From NCBI RefSeq assembly GCF_016908275.1, contig NZ_JAFBDN010000001.1:1-64000 (forward strand): DNA of 64,000 nucleotides. Reading direction: 5' to 3'. The notes beneath the pieces are model-generated. The model was not told the DNA's origin and did not search any database. It saw only the letters and a list, made by a program, of their open reading frames with translations. The translations under genes were made by a program, and so were the position numbers. The stretch comes from Periweissella beninensis. Lineage in GTDB: Bacteria > Bacillota > Bacilli > Lactobacillales > Lactobacillaceae. Positions within the stretch are counted from its first letter, which is position 1. Every line of letters begins with the position of its first letter. Of this stretch, positions 28,226-38,262 are shown one piece after another.

Positions 28226-29599
28226 TTATTTTTTTGCTTGTGGTGTGCGTTGCCAAAAATCTAATTTATTGGTTTGACGACTACGGGCAATCCCCATTGC
28301 TTGACTAGGGATATCTTCCGTTATCGTTGAACCTGCTGCGGTAATACCGAAATCCCCGATGGTAACTGGTGCAATAATTTTCGTATTCGAACCAATAAAA
28401 GCATGATCACCAATGGTTGTATGAAATTTATTAACACCATCATAATTTACAAAAATACAGCCAGCACCTATATTAATATCAGCCCCCAAAGTTGCATCAC
28501 CAACATAGGTCAAATGACCCACTTTCGTACCTTTACCAATCGTAACCTTTTTCGTTTCGACAAAATTACCAATATGCACCTTTTCACCAATATCACTTTG
28601 TGGCCGTAAATGAGCAAATGGCCCTGCATTTGAACCACAGCGCATGATTGATGCTTCGACTTGAGATGCCGTAATCGTGACCCCATCTTCAATCGTTGAG
28701 TCAATCACCGTTGATCCACTAGTAATTACAACATCACTACCAATGACCGTGTGTCCTTTTAAATTGACATTCGGTTCAATTGTGGTATCATTTCCAATCA
28801 CTACATCAGCATCAATGTACGTGTGTTGGGGATCAACTAACGTAACACCATTTTGCATATGTTGCCGATTAATTCTTTGTTGCATAACCGCATTAGCCAC
28901 TGAAAGTGCAACACGGTCATTAACTCCCATGCTTTCACTAAAGTCAGCCATGGTATAGGCTCCCACTGTCTGCCCCGTAGCCTTTAAAATAGCTAGTGTA
29001 TCTGGTAAATAATACTCCCCCTGTGCATTATCGTTGGTCACTTGGTCTAATGCGCTAAATAATAATTGATTATCAAAAACATACACTCCTGTATTAATTT
29101 CGTTAATCGCTTGTTCTTGCGTATTAGCATCTTTTTCTTCGACAATCTTAGCCACTTTACCATCAGTTCCCCGAATAATCCGCCCATAACCAAAGGGATC
29201 TGGCGCGATCGAGGTTAATACCGTCACTGCATTATTATGCTTTTCATGTTCGGCATATAATTTATTAAAAGTATCTGCGGTAAAAAGTGGTGAATCACCA
29301 CTTACAATTAACGTCGTCCCAAGTGTTTCACCTAATAAAGCCTTTGCTTGTAAAACGGCATGCCCCGTCCCCAATTGTTCTGCTTGTAAGACATATTGTG
29401 TACGCGTGTTTAATAATGCTTCTACCTGTTGTGCTCCATGCCCCACAACAGTCACCACATTATCAACGCCAGCGCGTTCAATTTGTGTTAAAACATGATC
29501 AACCATTGCTTTCCCCGCCACTGGTTGTAATACTTTATACAATTTAGATTTCATCCGTGAGCCCATTCCGGCTGCCAAAATAATTGCATTACGTGTCAT
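28226..29599 (-). CDS. glmU: Bifunctional UDP-GlcNAc pyrophosphorylase / GlcN-1-P acetyltransferase
   Basis: GlmU makes UDP-N-acetylglucosamine for peptidoglycan. The N-terminal nucleotidyltransferase begins [19 protein letters not shown] (the G-x-G-x-R motif plus catalytic Lys), with [11 protein letters not shown] near 76. From about residue 250 a left-handed beta helix of hexapeptide repeats carries the acetyltransferase site ([19 protein letters not shown] near 330). The 457-residue length is normal. A GAGGGGG site precedes the ATG, 12 bases after purR. The product also feeds GlcNAc-based protein glycosylation such as that proposed at 56-60 kb. Confidence 0.97.
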   Translation of the reverse strand: MTRNAIILAAGMGSRMKSKLYKVLQPVAGKAMVDHVLTQIERAGVDNVVTVVGHGAQQVEALLNTRTQYVLQAEQLGTGHAVLQAKALLGETLGTTLIVSGDSPLFTADTFNKLYAEHEKHNNAVTVLTSIAPDPFGYGRIIRGTDGKVAKIVEEKDANTQEQAINEINTGVYVFDNQLLFSALDQVTNDNAQGEYYLPDTLAILKATGQTVGAYTMADFSESMGVNDRVALSVANAVMQQRINRQHMQNGVTLVDPQHTYIDADVVIGNDTTIEPNVNLKGHTVIGSDVVITSGSTVIDSTIEDGVTITASQVEASIMRCGSNAGPFAHLRPQSDIGEKVHIGNFVETKKVTIGKGTKVGHLTYVGDATLGADINIGAGCIFVNYDGVNKFHTTIGDHAFIGSNTKIIAPVTIGDFGITAAGSTITEDIPSQAMGIARSRQTNKLDFWQRTPQAKK

Positions 29600-29611
29600 T
29601 TTTTCCCCCTC

Positions 29612-30454
29612 TTAATCGTTTAAATTGTTATTTTCGTAGACTTCAGTTTCATAATTTCCGGGTGTCACTGTAATGCCAGTGCCATCTGAACTTAATGTAT
29701 CCACATGAATTAATGAAGTATACTTTGCCACGACCCGTTCACTTACACGCCCTTCAGCAAAAACAGCTGCGCCGACCACTGTTCCTTCAAATTCACCAAC
29801 TAAACTCATCATTCCTTTAATCGTACCCCCAGCCTTCATAAAGTCATCGACAACTAAAACGCGTGAACCTGTTGGTAATGAGCGCCGTGATAGTTCCATT
29901 TTTTCGACGCGTTTTGATGAACCCGTTAGATAGTTAACCGACATCGTTGGTCCTTCGGTAATTTTTGAGTCATTTCGGACAATCACAAAAGGTACATTTA
30001 GTTCTTGTGCGACTGCTTGAGCTACCGGGACCCCTTTTGTAGCTGCGGTCATGACTGCATCAATATCTTCATTAATGTATTGAGTTGCCAATAAACGCCC
30101 CACTCTTTTTAAGATTTCTGGTCGTCCTAATAAATCAGATAAAAAGACATAGCCACCCGGTAAAACACGGGTTTCATCGTTGACCTCATCAACTAATTCA
30201 TTAATAAATGTTTGCGCTTCTTCTGGTAGCATATATGGAATAAATCGTGCCCCACCAGCCGCACCGGGTAAGGTTTCTAACAAACCGATCCCCCGTTCTT
30301 GAAAAGTTCTTTTTAAAATAGATAGGTCTTCTGAAATTGATGACTTAGCTGAATCATAACGTTTTGCAAATTGCGTTAGTGACACTAATTTTCTTGGTTG
30401 AGTTAATAGATAATTAGTCATATCGACTAATCTATCAGAACGACGAGTTTTCAT
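29612..30454 (-). CDS. purR: Purine operon regulator PurR
   Basis: Gram-positive PurR has an N-terminal winged-helix domain (residues 1-75, RSDRLVDMTNYLLTQP) and a phosphoribosyltransferase-like domain that senses PRPP. The PRPP loop is VLVVDDFMKAGGT near 195. The 280-residue length matches. It is first in an operon with glmU and trpS. PurBox-like CGAAC sequences lie in the divergent region shared with the purine permease gene, so it probably regulates pbuG and itself. In Lactococcus the homologue activates, in Bacillus it represses. Confidence 0.95.
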   Translation of the reverse strand: MKTRRSDRLVDMTNYLLTQPRKLVSLTQFAKRYDSAKSSISEDLSILKRTFQERGIGLLETLPGAAGGARFIPYMLPEEAQTFINELVDEVNDETRVLPGGYVFLSDLLGRPEILKRVGRLLATQYINEDIDAVMTAATKGVPVAQAVAQELNVPFVIVRNDSKITEGPTMSVNYLTGSSKRVEKMELSRRSLPTGSRVLVVDDFMKAGGTIKGMMSLVGEFEGTVVGAAVFAEGRVSERVVAKYTSLIHVDTLSSDGTGITVTPGNYETEVYENNNLND

Positions 30455-30515
30455 AATATTTCCTCACTTTATTGTTTTATTTTTTATTATTTTATTACTA
30501 ACAGCTATGATTATA

Positions 30516-30637
30516 ACACGAACGTTCGGAATTTTAGCTTAAATTCTGTTTTTCTTAAATATTTATTTTATTTCATCTTAAGCGCTCTCATCCGCAGTAT
30601 ATTCGAACTTTAGTTTATTAAAATAAAAATAAGTTCG
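30516..30637. promoter_or_regulatory. PurBox-like sites between purR and pbuG
   Basis: CGAACGTTCGG at 30519-30529 on the plus strand contains the core CCGAAC on the minus strand, with AATTCCGAACGTT matching the PurBox consensus AWWWCCGAACWWT in all but one base. A second set is ATATTCGAACTTT (30597-30611 region, one mismatch) facing AAGTTCG at 30631-30637. The inverted arrangement is as expected for PurR, although the spacing differs from the usual one. Confidence 0.6.
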
Positions 30638-30723
30638 TCTTTTACTTTAATTTAAAACATTTAAGTGCTAAACTAAATTATATTCTTAGGAAAACATTAA
30701 AATTTAAGAGGTTATTATTTCTC

Positions 30724-32034
30724 ATGGAAAGTATTAATAAATTTTTCGGCCTTAAAACTGCTGGTTCAACCATTCAACGTGAATTTATCGCAGGCCTTAC
30801 AACCTTTTTTGCAATGGCCTACATCTTGTTTGTCAATCCAGAAGTCCTTGGTGCGGCTCACATGAATACCGGTGCCGTCTTCACTGCTACTGCCATTTCT
30901 GCTGCCTTTGGGACTATTGTAATGGGCTTACTTGCTAACTATCCCATTGCAATTGCACCTGGCTTAGGTATGAACGCTTTCTTTGCTTATTCTGTTGTTT
31001 TAGGAATGAAAATTCCTTGGCAAACCGCAATGGCTGGTGTCTTTATCGCAGCCGTCATTTTTCTAATCTTAACTTTCTTTCATATTCGTGAAATTGTTAT
31101 CAACGCCATTCCACGCGAAATGAAATTGGCGATTGCAGCCGGAATTGGTTTATTTATCGCCTTTATTGGTCTACACCAAGGTGGCCTAATCGTTTCTGAT
31201 TCGTCAACGGTGGTTGCATTAGGTTCATTAAGTACTCCGACTACTTGGTTAACCATTTTCGGTCTTATTGTTTCATTTATCTTAATCGTTAAACGTATCC
31301 CTGCCGCAATCTTTATTGGCATGGTGCTTACCTCATTGGTTGGTTTAGTAACTGGTTTAATCAAAGCACCAAGTTCTATTATTTCCCTTGCACCTAGTTT
31401 AAAACCAACCTTTGGCCAAGCTCTTTCACACCTTGGTGAAATTAATTCAATGCAATTAGTAATCGTTGTTTTAACATTCCTCTTGGTGGCGTTCTTTGAT
31501 ACTGCTGGTACGCTAGTTGGCTTAGCCGAACAAGCTGGTTTCCTTAATGAAAAAGGTGAGATGCCACGAGTGGGCCGGGCACTATTTGCGGATTCTTCAT
31601 CAGTGCTTCTTGGTTCAATCTTAGGAACTTCCCCCACTTCAACATTTATTGAATCTTCAGCCGGAATTGCGGTTGGTGGTCGTACTGGCCTAACATCAGT
31701 GTTTGTCGGTTTCTTCTTCCTCCTTTCAATGCTCTTTTCACCATTATTAGGCGTCTTTACCTCGCAAGTTACCGCGCCTGCCTTGATTGTCGTTGGTGTC
31801 TTAATGGCAGCTAATCTTGGTGGTATTGATTGGAATAAATTAGAAATTGCCATTCCTGCATTTTTAATTGTCATTGGTATGCCTTTAACTTATTCAATAT
31901 CTGATGGTATCGCCTTAGGATTTGTTATCTACCCAATCACTATGCTATCAGCCAAACGTGGTAAGGAAATCAATGTGGTCATGTGGATTTTAGCCCTTGT
32001 TTTCTTAGTATTCTTCTACGTGCTAAATAATTAA
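30724..32034 (+). CDS. pbuG: NCS2/AzgA-type purine permease (PbuG/PbuO-like)
   Basis: The 436-residue membrane protein imports hypoxanthine/guanine or adenine. REFIAGLTTFFAMAYILFVNP is the family start, APGLGMNAFFAYSVV (near 80) and FFDTAGTLVGLAEQAG (near 258) are substrate-site motifs, and LGTSPTSTFIESSAGIAVGGR (near 300) is strongly conserved in AzgA-like proteins. It is divergent from purR with PurBox-like sites in between. A weak ribosome site (GAGG) precedes the ATG by about ten bases. Confidence 0.93.
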   Translation: MESINKFFGLKTAGSTIQREFIAGLTTFFAMAYILFVNPEVLGAAHMNTGAVFTATAISAAFGTIVMGLLANYPIAIAPGLGMNAFFAYSVVLGMKIPWQTAMAGVFIAAVIFLILTFFHIREIVINAIPREMKLAIAAGIGLFIAFIGLHQGGLIVSDSSTVVALGSLSTPTTWLTIFGLIVSFILIVKRIPAAIFIGMVLTSLVGLVTGLIKAPSSIISLAPSLKPTFGQALSHLGEINSMQLVIVVLTFLLVAFFDTAGTLVGLAEQAGFLNEKGEMPRVGRALFADSSSVLLGSILGTSPTSTFIESSAGIAVGGRTGLTSVFVGFFFLLSMLFSPLLGVFTSQVTAPALIVVGVLMAANLGGIDWNKLEIAIPAFLIVIGMPLTYSISDGIALGFVIYPITMLSAKRGKEINVVMWILALVFLVFFYVLNN

Positions 32035-32098
32035 TCACAACTATTAATTAGTGTCAAATAGAGCTCATATAATTGGTCGGTGCTTGACGCCAAACAAC

Positions 32099-32133
32099 AA
32101 AAGACCTGAATTTTAATAATTCAGGTCTTTTTC
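32099..32133 (+). terminator. Intrinsic terminator of pbuG
   Basis: A perfect stem AAAAGACCTGAATT / AATTCAGGTCTTTT with TAA loop lies 65 bases after the stop and shows the same AATTC core as other terminators here. Confidence 0.85.
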
Positions 32134-32204
32134 GTATTTATGCTCATATTGCCTTTTTCGAAACCATTTTTCCATCGAGCTACCCTATTAGTTTCTAGCT
32201 ATTC

Positions 32205-33110
32205 TTATGCCCACAGTAAGTTTGCCGGATACGTTGCTTGCATAAATGTTTTTACTTCATTAAGCATCGCTTTGACCACGGGTGCGCTACTATGACTTTT
32301 GGGCGTTGCCACAACTAATGTCCGATATACTTCTTGATCAAAATGATACACATTAACTTTATCATGATAGGTTGGAAAACTAGCAAGGGTCAACGCGGGC
32401 ATAATCCCAAGGCCTAAACCTGATTCGACCATCGCAATAATGCTAGGATCATCGATCGTATATGCTAATGAATTTTGTGTTACCTTATATTGATCTAAAG
32501 TTGTCTTAATAGCCCGTTCATAATCCGCTTCTTGCAGAATAAATGTTTTATCATGTAAGTCAGCTTCTGTTACGACTTGGGCTTGCTTTGGTTTAAAATC
32601 TTTTGGGGTTATTGTAAATAATTCATCATTAATTAACGGATAGGTTACTAACCCCTTATCAACCGGCAATGCTGTAAAGCCAATATCAAGTTGCCCTTGC
32701 CGTAGCCGTTCCGCAATATCATTTAGGCTCCCTTGGATTAATTGGACATTAATATTAGGATATTTTTGGCGAAAGTTTTGTAAAATCGTGGGTAACCAAC
32801 TCATGGATGCCGAACTAAAAGCGCCCATGCGCAAAGTCCCTCGCAATAGCCCATTAATTTTGTCAACCTCTTGATGCAACCGCCGTTCTGTATTCAAAAT
32901 TTCTCTCACCAATGGTAAAATTTGCGCCCCATTGGGGGTTAGCTCACTACCATTGCGATTTCTGATGAATAAAGTAAACCCTAATTCATTTTCGAGCTGT
33001 GAGATGGAATGACTAACAGCTGAGGGTGTTAAATTTAGCCGCTCGGCTGCTTGATAATATGTTTTAGCATCTGCAACAGTTGCAAAAACTTCATAAGGAT
33101 ATGTTGCCAT
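32205..33110 (-). CDS. LysR-family transcriptional regulator
   Basis: The 301-residue protein has an N-terminal winged helix (residues 1-60) with the classic ERLNLTPSAVSHSISQLENEL helix-turn-helix and a periplasmic-binding-like effector domain from about residue 90. Its effector and targets are unknown. No metabolic operon is divergent from it. The nearest gene upstream is the YagU-like gene on the same strand, ending about 110 bases away. An AGGC-type weak ribosome site precedes the ATG. Confidence 0.92.
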   Translation of the reverse strand: MATYPYEVFATVADAKTYYQAAERLNLTPSAVSHSISQLENELGFTLFIRNRNGSELTPNGAQILPLVREILNTERRLHQEVDKINGLLRGTLRMGAFSSASMSWLPTILQNFRQKYPNINVQLIQGSLNDIAERLRQGQLDIGFTALPVDKGLVTYPLINDELFTITPKDFKPKQAQVVTEADLHDKTFILQEADYERAIKTTLDQYKVTQNSLAYTIDDPSIIAMVESGLGLGIMPALTLASFPTYHDKVNVYHFDQEVYRTLVVATPKSHSSAPVVKAMLNEVKTFMQATYPANLLWA

Positions 33111-33177
33111 ATGGTAAAGCCTCCAAGTGTTAAAAGTATCAATACATTAATTGTAACTTAAAATTATTAAAAATAAA

Positions 33178-33211
33178 CAAAAAATCCATCATAATTATGA
33201 TAGATTTTTAA
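33178..33211 (-). terminator. Intrinsic terminator of the YagU-like gene
   Basis: AAAAATC.ATCAT / ATGAT.GATTTTT with loop AATT forms a hairpin with T-run on the minus strand, ten bases after the stop. Confidence 0.65.
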
Positions 33212-33220
33212 TTTATATTA

Positions 33221-33760
33221 TTAAATATTTTCTAGCGTCTTTGACTTATCCTTAGCAATTAAGAAATAAGTAACTGCCGCAATTGACCATGCCCAGACAA
33301 TGTGACCAAAGAATTCTGAGAAATGTTCATCAAACGGTTGGTTCCAAGGAGCAGGAATTGTACCGAAGGCTGGCATTAAAATAATGTGCCACACGATCCA
33401 AAGAACAATCCCATAGGCTGCCCCTTGCCACAAACCAATTTTTGACCAGTATTGTGATATGAAGACATAGAGAATTGAAAAAACAATTGCAAATGAGAAA
33501 TGTAAAATTAAAGTGAACCAGAATACCTTTTGATCTTGTGAAAAGTAAAAGTATGATTCAACTAATTTTTTAGGAATCCCTAATTGCATAGCCATGTGTT
33601 GCGGTGGGTTGATTAAGTTACGGGCAATTGTCCGTGGTGGAAAAATATTTTCCCAACCAATCTTGACCATTCCAGAAATCATACCGGCAATTAAGCCATA
33701 CCAAACGCTTTTAATCGCGATGCTCATAAATGAGGCCTTTGGTTTTCTAAGTGTAAACAT
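33221..33760 (-). CDS. YagU family (DUF1440) membrane protein
   Basis: The 179-residue protein has four predicted membrane helices and the motifs GLIAGMISGMVKIGWENIFPPR and a late HIVWAWSI segment typical of YagU/DUF1440. The Escherichia coli homologue contributes to acid resistance; the mechanism is unknown. The ATG at 33760 is chosen because TAGGAG lies nine bases before it, whereas the upstream TTG at 33781 has none. It is a single gene. Confidence 0.85.
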   Translation of the reverse strand: MFTLRKPKASFMSIAIKSVWYGLIAGMISGMVKIGWENIFPPRTIARNLINPPQHMAMQLGIPKKLVESYFYFSQDQKVFWFTLILHFSFAIVFSILYVFISQYWSKIGLWQGAAYGIVLWIVWHIILMPAFGTIPAPWNQPFDEHFSEFFGHIVWAWSIAAVTYFLIAKDKSKTLENI

Positions 33761-33781
33761 ATTAATAATAACTCCTAACAA

Positions 33782-34117
33782 AAAATAATAAAAAATTAAC
33801 GGTTATTATTATTGCTCATCCAATCACATTAATCAACCTTTTTCTTTAAAAAATTAATAATATGTTAGCATTTTTTTAAAGTAGTAGCCACTTCCGCTAC
33901 TTTTAAATGGCTTAATAATGCATAAAAGCACCGTTTTAATTAATCAATAACCTAAAAAAGATAATATTTATTATTAACATATTAATAATAAATATTATCT
34001 TTAATTTTGTTTAAATCACGTTATTTTCATAACAAAGATTGCTTATTCGCAGCGAAAGTACACGCCTTAGCTCTTTTTCAACGATCATAAGGACACTTAG
34101 CGCAAAATGTGCACCTT
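33782..34117. other. AT-rich intergenic region with a perfect 21-bp inverted repeat
   Basis: No coding sequence is seen. Positions 33957-33977 and 33982-34002 are exactly complementary over 21 bases with a four-base loop. The repeat is almost all A and T (one G-C pair). On the plus strand it is followed by AATTTTG. It could terminate the minus-strand ABC gene or be a small transposable remnant. The rest shows no further pattern. Confidence 0.6.
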
Positions 34118-36103
34118 TTAATCACCAACAGACAAACTGTCAATCGGATCTAACCGTGCGGCAACATGGGCTGGTGCTAAAGCTGCCAATAAACTAATGA
34201 TGATACTAATAATAACGGCAAAGAGAACATTTCCAACCGAAATCTGGGCAACGTTATATTTAATCATACTATGGACGGCTAAGTTTAAGCCCCATTGTAC
34301 TAAATAGGCCCCTAACAATCCTAAAATTGCACTAAACAAGCCAATGAAGAATGCTTCTGCTGTAAATAACCGTCTGATATCTTTACGACGTGCTCCTAAC
34401 GCTCGTAAAATACCAATTTCTTTCGTTCTTTCTGAAACGGAAATGTATAAAACGACGATAATCATAATTGCCGATACAAGTAATGAGATACCCGCAATTC
34501 CTGCTAAAATATTAGCGGCCAATGAAACATAGGTATTAATATTATCAAGAATTGATCCAACACTATTAACCGTATAGGCTTTCTGCCCTTTACTATTTTT
34601 TAACTGTTTTAAGGCTTTGCTAGTTTGATTAACATTTTTTAAACTATCGACGCTTAATGCGACAAAGTTAGCGTTAAAGCTAATGTTGGCCGCTTTAAAG
34701 ACTTGCTTTAAGCCCGCGTAGGCCATTGATGTTGCCCCACCATCTAATATACCAGCGACCTTAACTTGGACTTTAACCGTTTTAGGTTTTTGCGTTGTCC
34801 CTACGACTTGACTTTGCGTTGCTTGTAGCTTAGCCGCGGCAACCGGATCAGTAAATTGCAATGTAATTGTTTTATTAACTAAATTACGATAATTTGTGAT
34901 TTTAACTTTTTTAGCCAACTTCTTGGCATCTGCTTTTGACAATAAAATTTGTTTGCCGATTGCTTGATGCCCCGCAATGATTTTTTGCCCACTTAAGCTC
35001 GCATTCCATGTCATTAAATTATTCACAACCGTTTTATTTTGGTATTTAAAACTAGCTTGTGATAACAAATACGCGAGCCGTACATTTTTGGTGTGCTTAA
35101 CAGCCTTAATTCGCTGCACGTCACTGTTCGTTACAGCAATTTTTGCTGGATTAGCTTGATTTTCATCACTGACATTTTTATTAAGGGTGATGGCTTTTGG
35201 ATTAACTAATGACGTAATTTGTTGATTCATGTAGCCTTTAATTCCATTCCCTAAGCCTAAGAATAGGATTACCGCGAAAATTCCAATTGAACCACCTAAT
35301 ATGATTAATAAATTACGTTTTAAATTGTACCTAATATGCTCCCACGCCATTTTGACACTTGTTCCATAACTTAAAGCTTTAGCCGTAATTACTTGTGGTT
35401 TATTAATTGGTGCTTCAACTGGCCGCAATGTTTGGTCACTGTCAATAACCCCATCAGCTAGATGAACAATCCGCGTGCCATAATCGGCAACCTCTTGCGA
35501 ATGTGTCACCGTAATTACCAGTTTCCCCTCTTGGGCAATCTCATTTAAGATTTGTAAAACTTCATGGGTGTTTTGCGAGTCAAGGGCGCCTGTTGGCTCA
35601 TCAGCAATAATGATTTGCGGATCACTCGCTAAAGCCCGGGCAATTGCCACGCGTTGCTTTTGACCACCTGATAACTGATTAGGATATTTCTTTACATGAT
35701 CAGCTAACCCCACGCGTTTTAAAAGCGCCAAGGCTTCTTTTTTTTGCTCGCTCGCTGATAACTTAGTCATTTTCAATGAAACTAATACATTTTCTAAAAT
35801 TGTTAAATGACTAATTAGATTAAACGATTGAAAAATAAAGCCAATTGTTTGACGGCGATACTCATCAAACGTCTTTTCATGGGCATTACTTAATGCTTGC
35901 CCATTAATCAGTACCTCACCACTGTATTGATGATCTAACCCCCCAATGATATTCATCAAGGTTGATTTCCCACCACCACTTTCACCGAGAATTGACACAA
36001 ATTCGCCACGCTCAAACTGTAAACTAATTCCCTTTAAAACCGAAAATTCTTCTTTGCCCAAAAAATATGATTTTTTAATATTTTGTAGTTCTAAAAAAGC
36101 CAT
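34118..36103 (-). CDS. MacB-like ABC exporter (ATPase fused to FtsX-type permease)
   Basis: The 661-residue protein joins an N-terminal LolD/MacB-type ATPase (Walker [10 protein letters not shown] near 40, signature [10 protein letters not shown] near 143, Walker [14 protein letters not shown] near 163, switch His in [11 protein letters not shown]) to a four-helix permease: helix 1 near 265, a large extracellular MacB-type domain to about 530, and three helices at the C-terminus with [19 protein letters not shown]. In Firmicutes such proteins export peptides or give resistance to bacitracin-like antibiotics or bacteriocins. No partner two-component system is adjacent. An AGGAG site precedes the ATG. 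Confidence 0.9.
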   Translation of the reverse strand: MAFLELQNIKKSYFLGKEEFSVLKGISLQFERGEFVSILGESGGGKSTLMNIIGGLDHQYSGEVLINGQALSNAHEKTFDEYRRQTIGFIFQSFNLISHLTILENVLVSLKMTKLSASEQKKEALALLKRVGLADHVKKYPNQLSGGQKQRVAIARALASDPQIIIADEPTGALDSQNTHEVLQILNEIAQEGKLVITVTHSQEVADYGTRIVHLADGVIDSDQTLRPVEAPINKPQVITAKALSYGTSVKMAWEHIRYNLKRNLLIILGGSIGIFAVILFLGLGNGIKGYMNQQITSLVNPKAITLNKNVSDENQANPAKIAVTNSDVQRIKAVKHTKNVRLAYLLSQASFKYQNKTVVNNLMTWNASLSGQKIIAGHQAIGKQILLSKADAKKLAKKVKITNYRNLVNKTITLQFTDPVAAAKLQATQSQVVGTTQKPKTVKVQVKVAGILDGGATSMAYAGLKQVFKAANISFNANFVALSVDSLKNVNQTSKALKQLKNSKGQKAYTVNSVGSILDNINTYVSLAANILAGIAGISLLVSAIMIIVVLYISVSERTKEIGILRALGARRKDIRRLFTAEAFFIGLFSAILGLLGAYLVQWGLNLAVHSMIKYNVAQISVGNVLFAVIISIIISLLAALAPAHVAARLDPIDSLSVGD

Positions 36104-36248
36104 GTTGTACTCCTCTATCTTGATTTGGGTGTATCAACTCCTAAAATTAAGCTATATTATACCATACGTTTTTTTAACTTTTCCGCTTATAGTTCTTTTC
36201 CTAAATAATATATGCCCATCTTAGTCAGAATGGAGGCTTCCTTAATTA

Positions 36249-36263
36249 AGCAATTATATTGCT
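36249..36263. promoter_or_regulatory. Short palindrome before the cystine-type transporter
   Basis: AGCAATTATATTGCT is a palindrome with three-base centre, 78 bases before the start of the binding-protein gene. It could be an operator, but no regulator is known for it, and such short AT-rich repeats occur by chance. Confidence 0.25.
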
Positions 36264-36340
36264 AATCATGCTAAAGTAGGTTACTATAAGTACTGCTTGT
36301 ATTTACTTATTATAAGCAACTTTTGGAGGAATTATTTATC

Positions 36341-37141
36341 ATGAAATTAAAGTTACGCCCTTTATTATTAGCTACCGCTGCTTTATTGGTCACTATCACT
36401 TTAGCAGCTTGTAGCACAACCAAGCAAAATACCACTAATTCAACTAGTGCCACCCTTAATGCCGGTAAATTAACGATCGGCCTAGAAGGAACTTATGCCC
36501 CTTATAGCTATCGTAAAAATGGTCAGTTAACCGGTTTTGAAGTTGAACTAGGTAAAGCAATCGCTAAAGAAATGAACTTAAAACCAGTGTTTGTCCAATC
36601 AAAATGGGACTCATTAATCGCTGGTTTAGATTCAAAAAAATATGACTTGGTCCTAAATGACGTGGCCATTACAGCGCAACGCCAAAAAAGCTATGCTTTC
36701 ACAACGCCTTATCTTTACTCAAAATCAGTTTTAATTGTTAAAAAAGGTTCAAAGATAACTAACGTTAAACAAATTAAAGGTAAAAAAACAGCTGAAAGTT
36801 TGACATCTAACAATGGTGCCGATGCTAAAAAACTTGGTTCAACAATCGTTGCTATCCCTGGTTTTGCTGAAGCCGTTGATTTAATTCAATCAAATCGCGT
36901 CGTTGGTGCTTTGAATTCACGTGAAGCCTTCTTAACCTATAAGAAAGCCAATCCAAAAACTAACCTCACGTACATTGACGCTGGCAATGCCATTGCTGCC
37001 CAAAAAATTGCTGGGATTTTAAGTAAAAACAAACCTGGTTTACAAGCTAAAATTAATAAAGCAATGCAGAACTTGAAGAAAGATGGAACTTTTGCTAAAC
37101 TTTCTCACAAGTACTTTGGTGATGATGTTACTACCAAATAG
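36341..37141 (+). CDS. Amino acid (probably cystine) ABC transporter, binding lipoprotein
   Basis: The 266-residue protein has a lipoprotein signal peptide with lipobox LAAC (Cys at about 24) and an SBP_bac_3 domain. GTYAPYSYRKNGQLTGFEVE, SKWDSLIAGLDSKKYD and TAESLTSNNGADAKKLG are close to cystine-binding proteins of the TcyA/TcyJ/FliY group. The ATG at 36341 is preferred over a TTG inside the ribosome site. The permease follows 106 bases downstream behind a hairpin. Cystine specificity is inferred from motif similarity and would fit the cysteine-controlled cysE 8 kb away. Confidence 0.85.
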   Translation: MKLKLRPLLLATAALLVTITLAACSTTKQNTTNSTSATLNAGKLTIGLEGTYAPYSYRKNGQLTGFEVELGKAIAKEMNLKPVFVQSKWDSLIAGLDSKKYDLVLNDVAITAQRQKSYAFTTPYLYSKSVLIVKKGSKITNVKQIKGKKTAESLTSNNGADAKKLGSTIVAIPGFAEAVDLIQSNRVVGALNSREAFLTYKKANPKTNLTYIDAGNAIAAQKIAGILSKNKPGLQAKINKAMQNLKKDGTFAKLSHKYFGDDVTTK

Positions 37142-37176
37142 ATCTTAAACCGAACTAATTATCGCTACTATAACTA

Positions 37177-37220
37177 ATAAGGGACTCGGACACACTTTTG
37201 CTGTCCCAGTCCCTTTATTG
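37177..37220 (+). terminator. Hairpin between binding protein and permease genes
   Basis: AAGGGACTcGGACA / TGTCCcAGTCCCTT, with TTTATTGTTATT after it, lies between two genes of one transporter. Partial termination here would give more binding protein than permease, a common arrangement. Confidence 0.75.
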
Positions 37221-37247
37221 TTATTATCATTCTTATCAGGAGGCGCC

Positions 37248-37934
37248 ATGTTAATTGATATTTTTAAAGAGCATTTTTTCGAATTTTTCTGGACCGGCCT
37301 TAAAATAACGGTCCCCTTAACTATTATTACATTCATCATTAGCCTAATAATCGGTACCCTTTCGGCCTTTATTGGCTTAGAAGCAGAAACCAGCAAAAAC
37401 TTTTTTATCAAATGGATTATCCAACCGGTTAACCGGTTTTACATTTGGCTTTTTCGTAGTACGCCGCTCCTTTTGCAACTATATATCATCTTTTATGGTA
37501 TCCCCAAAGCATTTAATCTGTCGCTTGATGTATGGCCGGCAGCCATTATTGGTTTTAGTCTCAATACGGGTGCCTACACTTCTGAAATCATTCGTGGGGC
37601 CATTTTAGGAGTCCCTAATGGCCAATTTGAAGCCGCCCGTTCCCTTGGTTTAGGGCCGATTAGAACTTTTTACCATATCATCTTGCCACAAGCATTTCGG
37701 ATTGCTGTCCCACCCTTAAGTAACTCATTCATTTCATTGGTTAAAGACACGTCGTTAGCCTCAACCATTACTATGGTCGAAATTATGCAAACCGCCCAAC
37801 AGGTTGCGGCTGAAAATTACCAGCCCCTTGATACCTATATTGTAGCTGCAACGGTCTATGCCATTTTTTCAACCATCTTATCTCGAGTGCAAAAAATGCT
37901 GGAAAAACATTTTGAACGTTTTGAAAAAGCTTAG
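37248..37934 (+). CDS. Amino acid (probably cystine) ABC transporter, permease
   Basis: The 228-residue HisM-type permease has about five helices. It contains the family pattern FWTGLKITVPLTIITFI near residue 15, WLFRSTPLLLQLYIIFYG near 75 and the coupling loop EAARSLGLGPIRTFYHIILPQA near 130. The ATG at 37248 follows AGGAGG by five bases and is preferred over an upstream TTG. No ATP-binding gene follows; rlmD begins after 328 bases of AT-rich sequence. The transporter must therefore borrow an ATPase from elsewhere. Confidence 0.88.
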   Translation: MLIDIFKEHFFEFFWTGLKITVPLTIITFIISLIIGTLSAFIGLEAETSKNFFIKWIIQPVNRFYIWLFRSTPLLLQLYIIFYGIPKAFNLSLDVWPAAIIGFSLNTGAYTSEIIRGAILGVPNGQFEAARSLGLGPIRTFYHIILPQAFRIAVPPLSNSFISLVKDTSLASTITMVEIMQTAQQVAAENYQPLDTYIVAATVYAIFSTILSRVQKMLEKHFERFEKA

Positions 37935-38262
37935 TTTTGTGCTACCAATCTTAGCGATCAGCTTAGCCTTTCCTTAATTGTTATATCTAAATTTAAATTT
38001 AATATTTACTTCTTACCATTACTTATTATTAGTTAATATATTAAATTTTACTGCACAAACCCATTCTTTTTCATTTAAATTTTTCATGCAAATTAACCTG
38101 TCATGGCTTTTAAAATTTGTGAAGCAAATAATAAGCATCAAATTTAGCATATCCGCTATTAAGCGCGGTATAATAGGAATTGATTTGAATTTAAGATGAT
38201 TAAATTCAACGCTGTCCAGTTTCTCACTGAACTTTGTACCTGTAACTTACTAAGGAGTAATT
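37935..38262 (+). other. AT-rich intergenic region carrying the rlmD promoter
   Basis: No believable gene is present; a 73-codon ORF at 37978 lacks an RBS and reads as low-complexity AT sequence. A TATAAT at 38169-38174 is the likely -10 for rlmD, and ATTGATTTGAATTTAAG follows. Short T-rich hairpins only; no terminator was identified for the permease gene. Confidence 0.45.

Noticed and set aside
31080-31874. Minus-strand ORF of 264 codons within pbuG
   Set aside because: It is fully inside a well-conserved permease gene, lacks an RBS and shows no family pattern.
36230-36265. Short ORF MEASLIKQLYC before the cystine-type binding protein as a further leader peptide
   Set aside because: It has no RBS, only one Cys codon, and no terminator or alternative fold follows it.
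37978-38199. ORF of 73 codons before rlmD
   Set aside because: AT-rich low-complexity sequence without an RBS; it overlaps the probable rlmD promoter.
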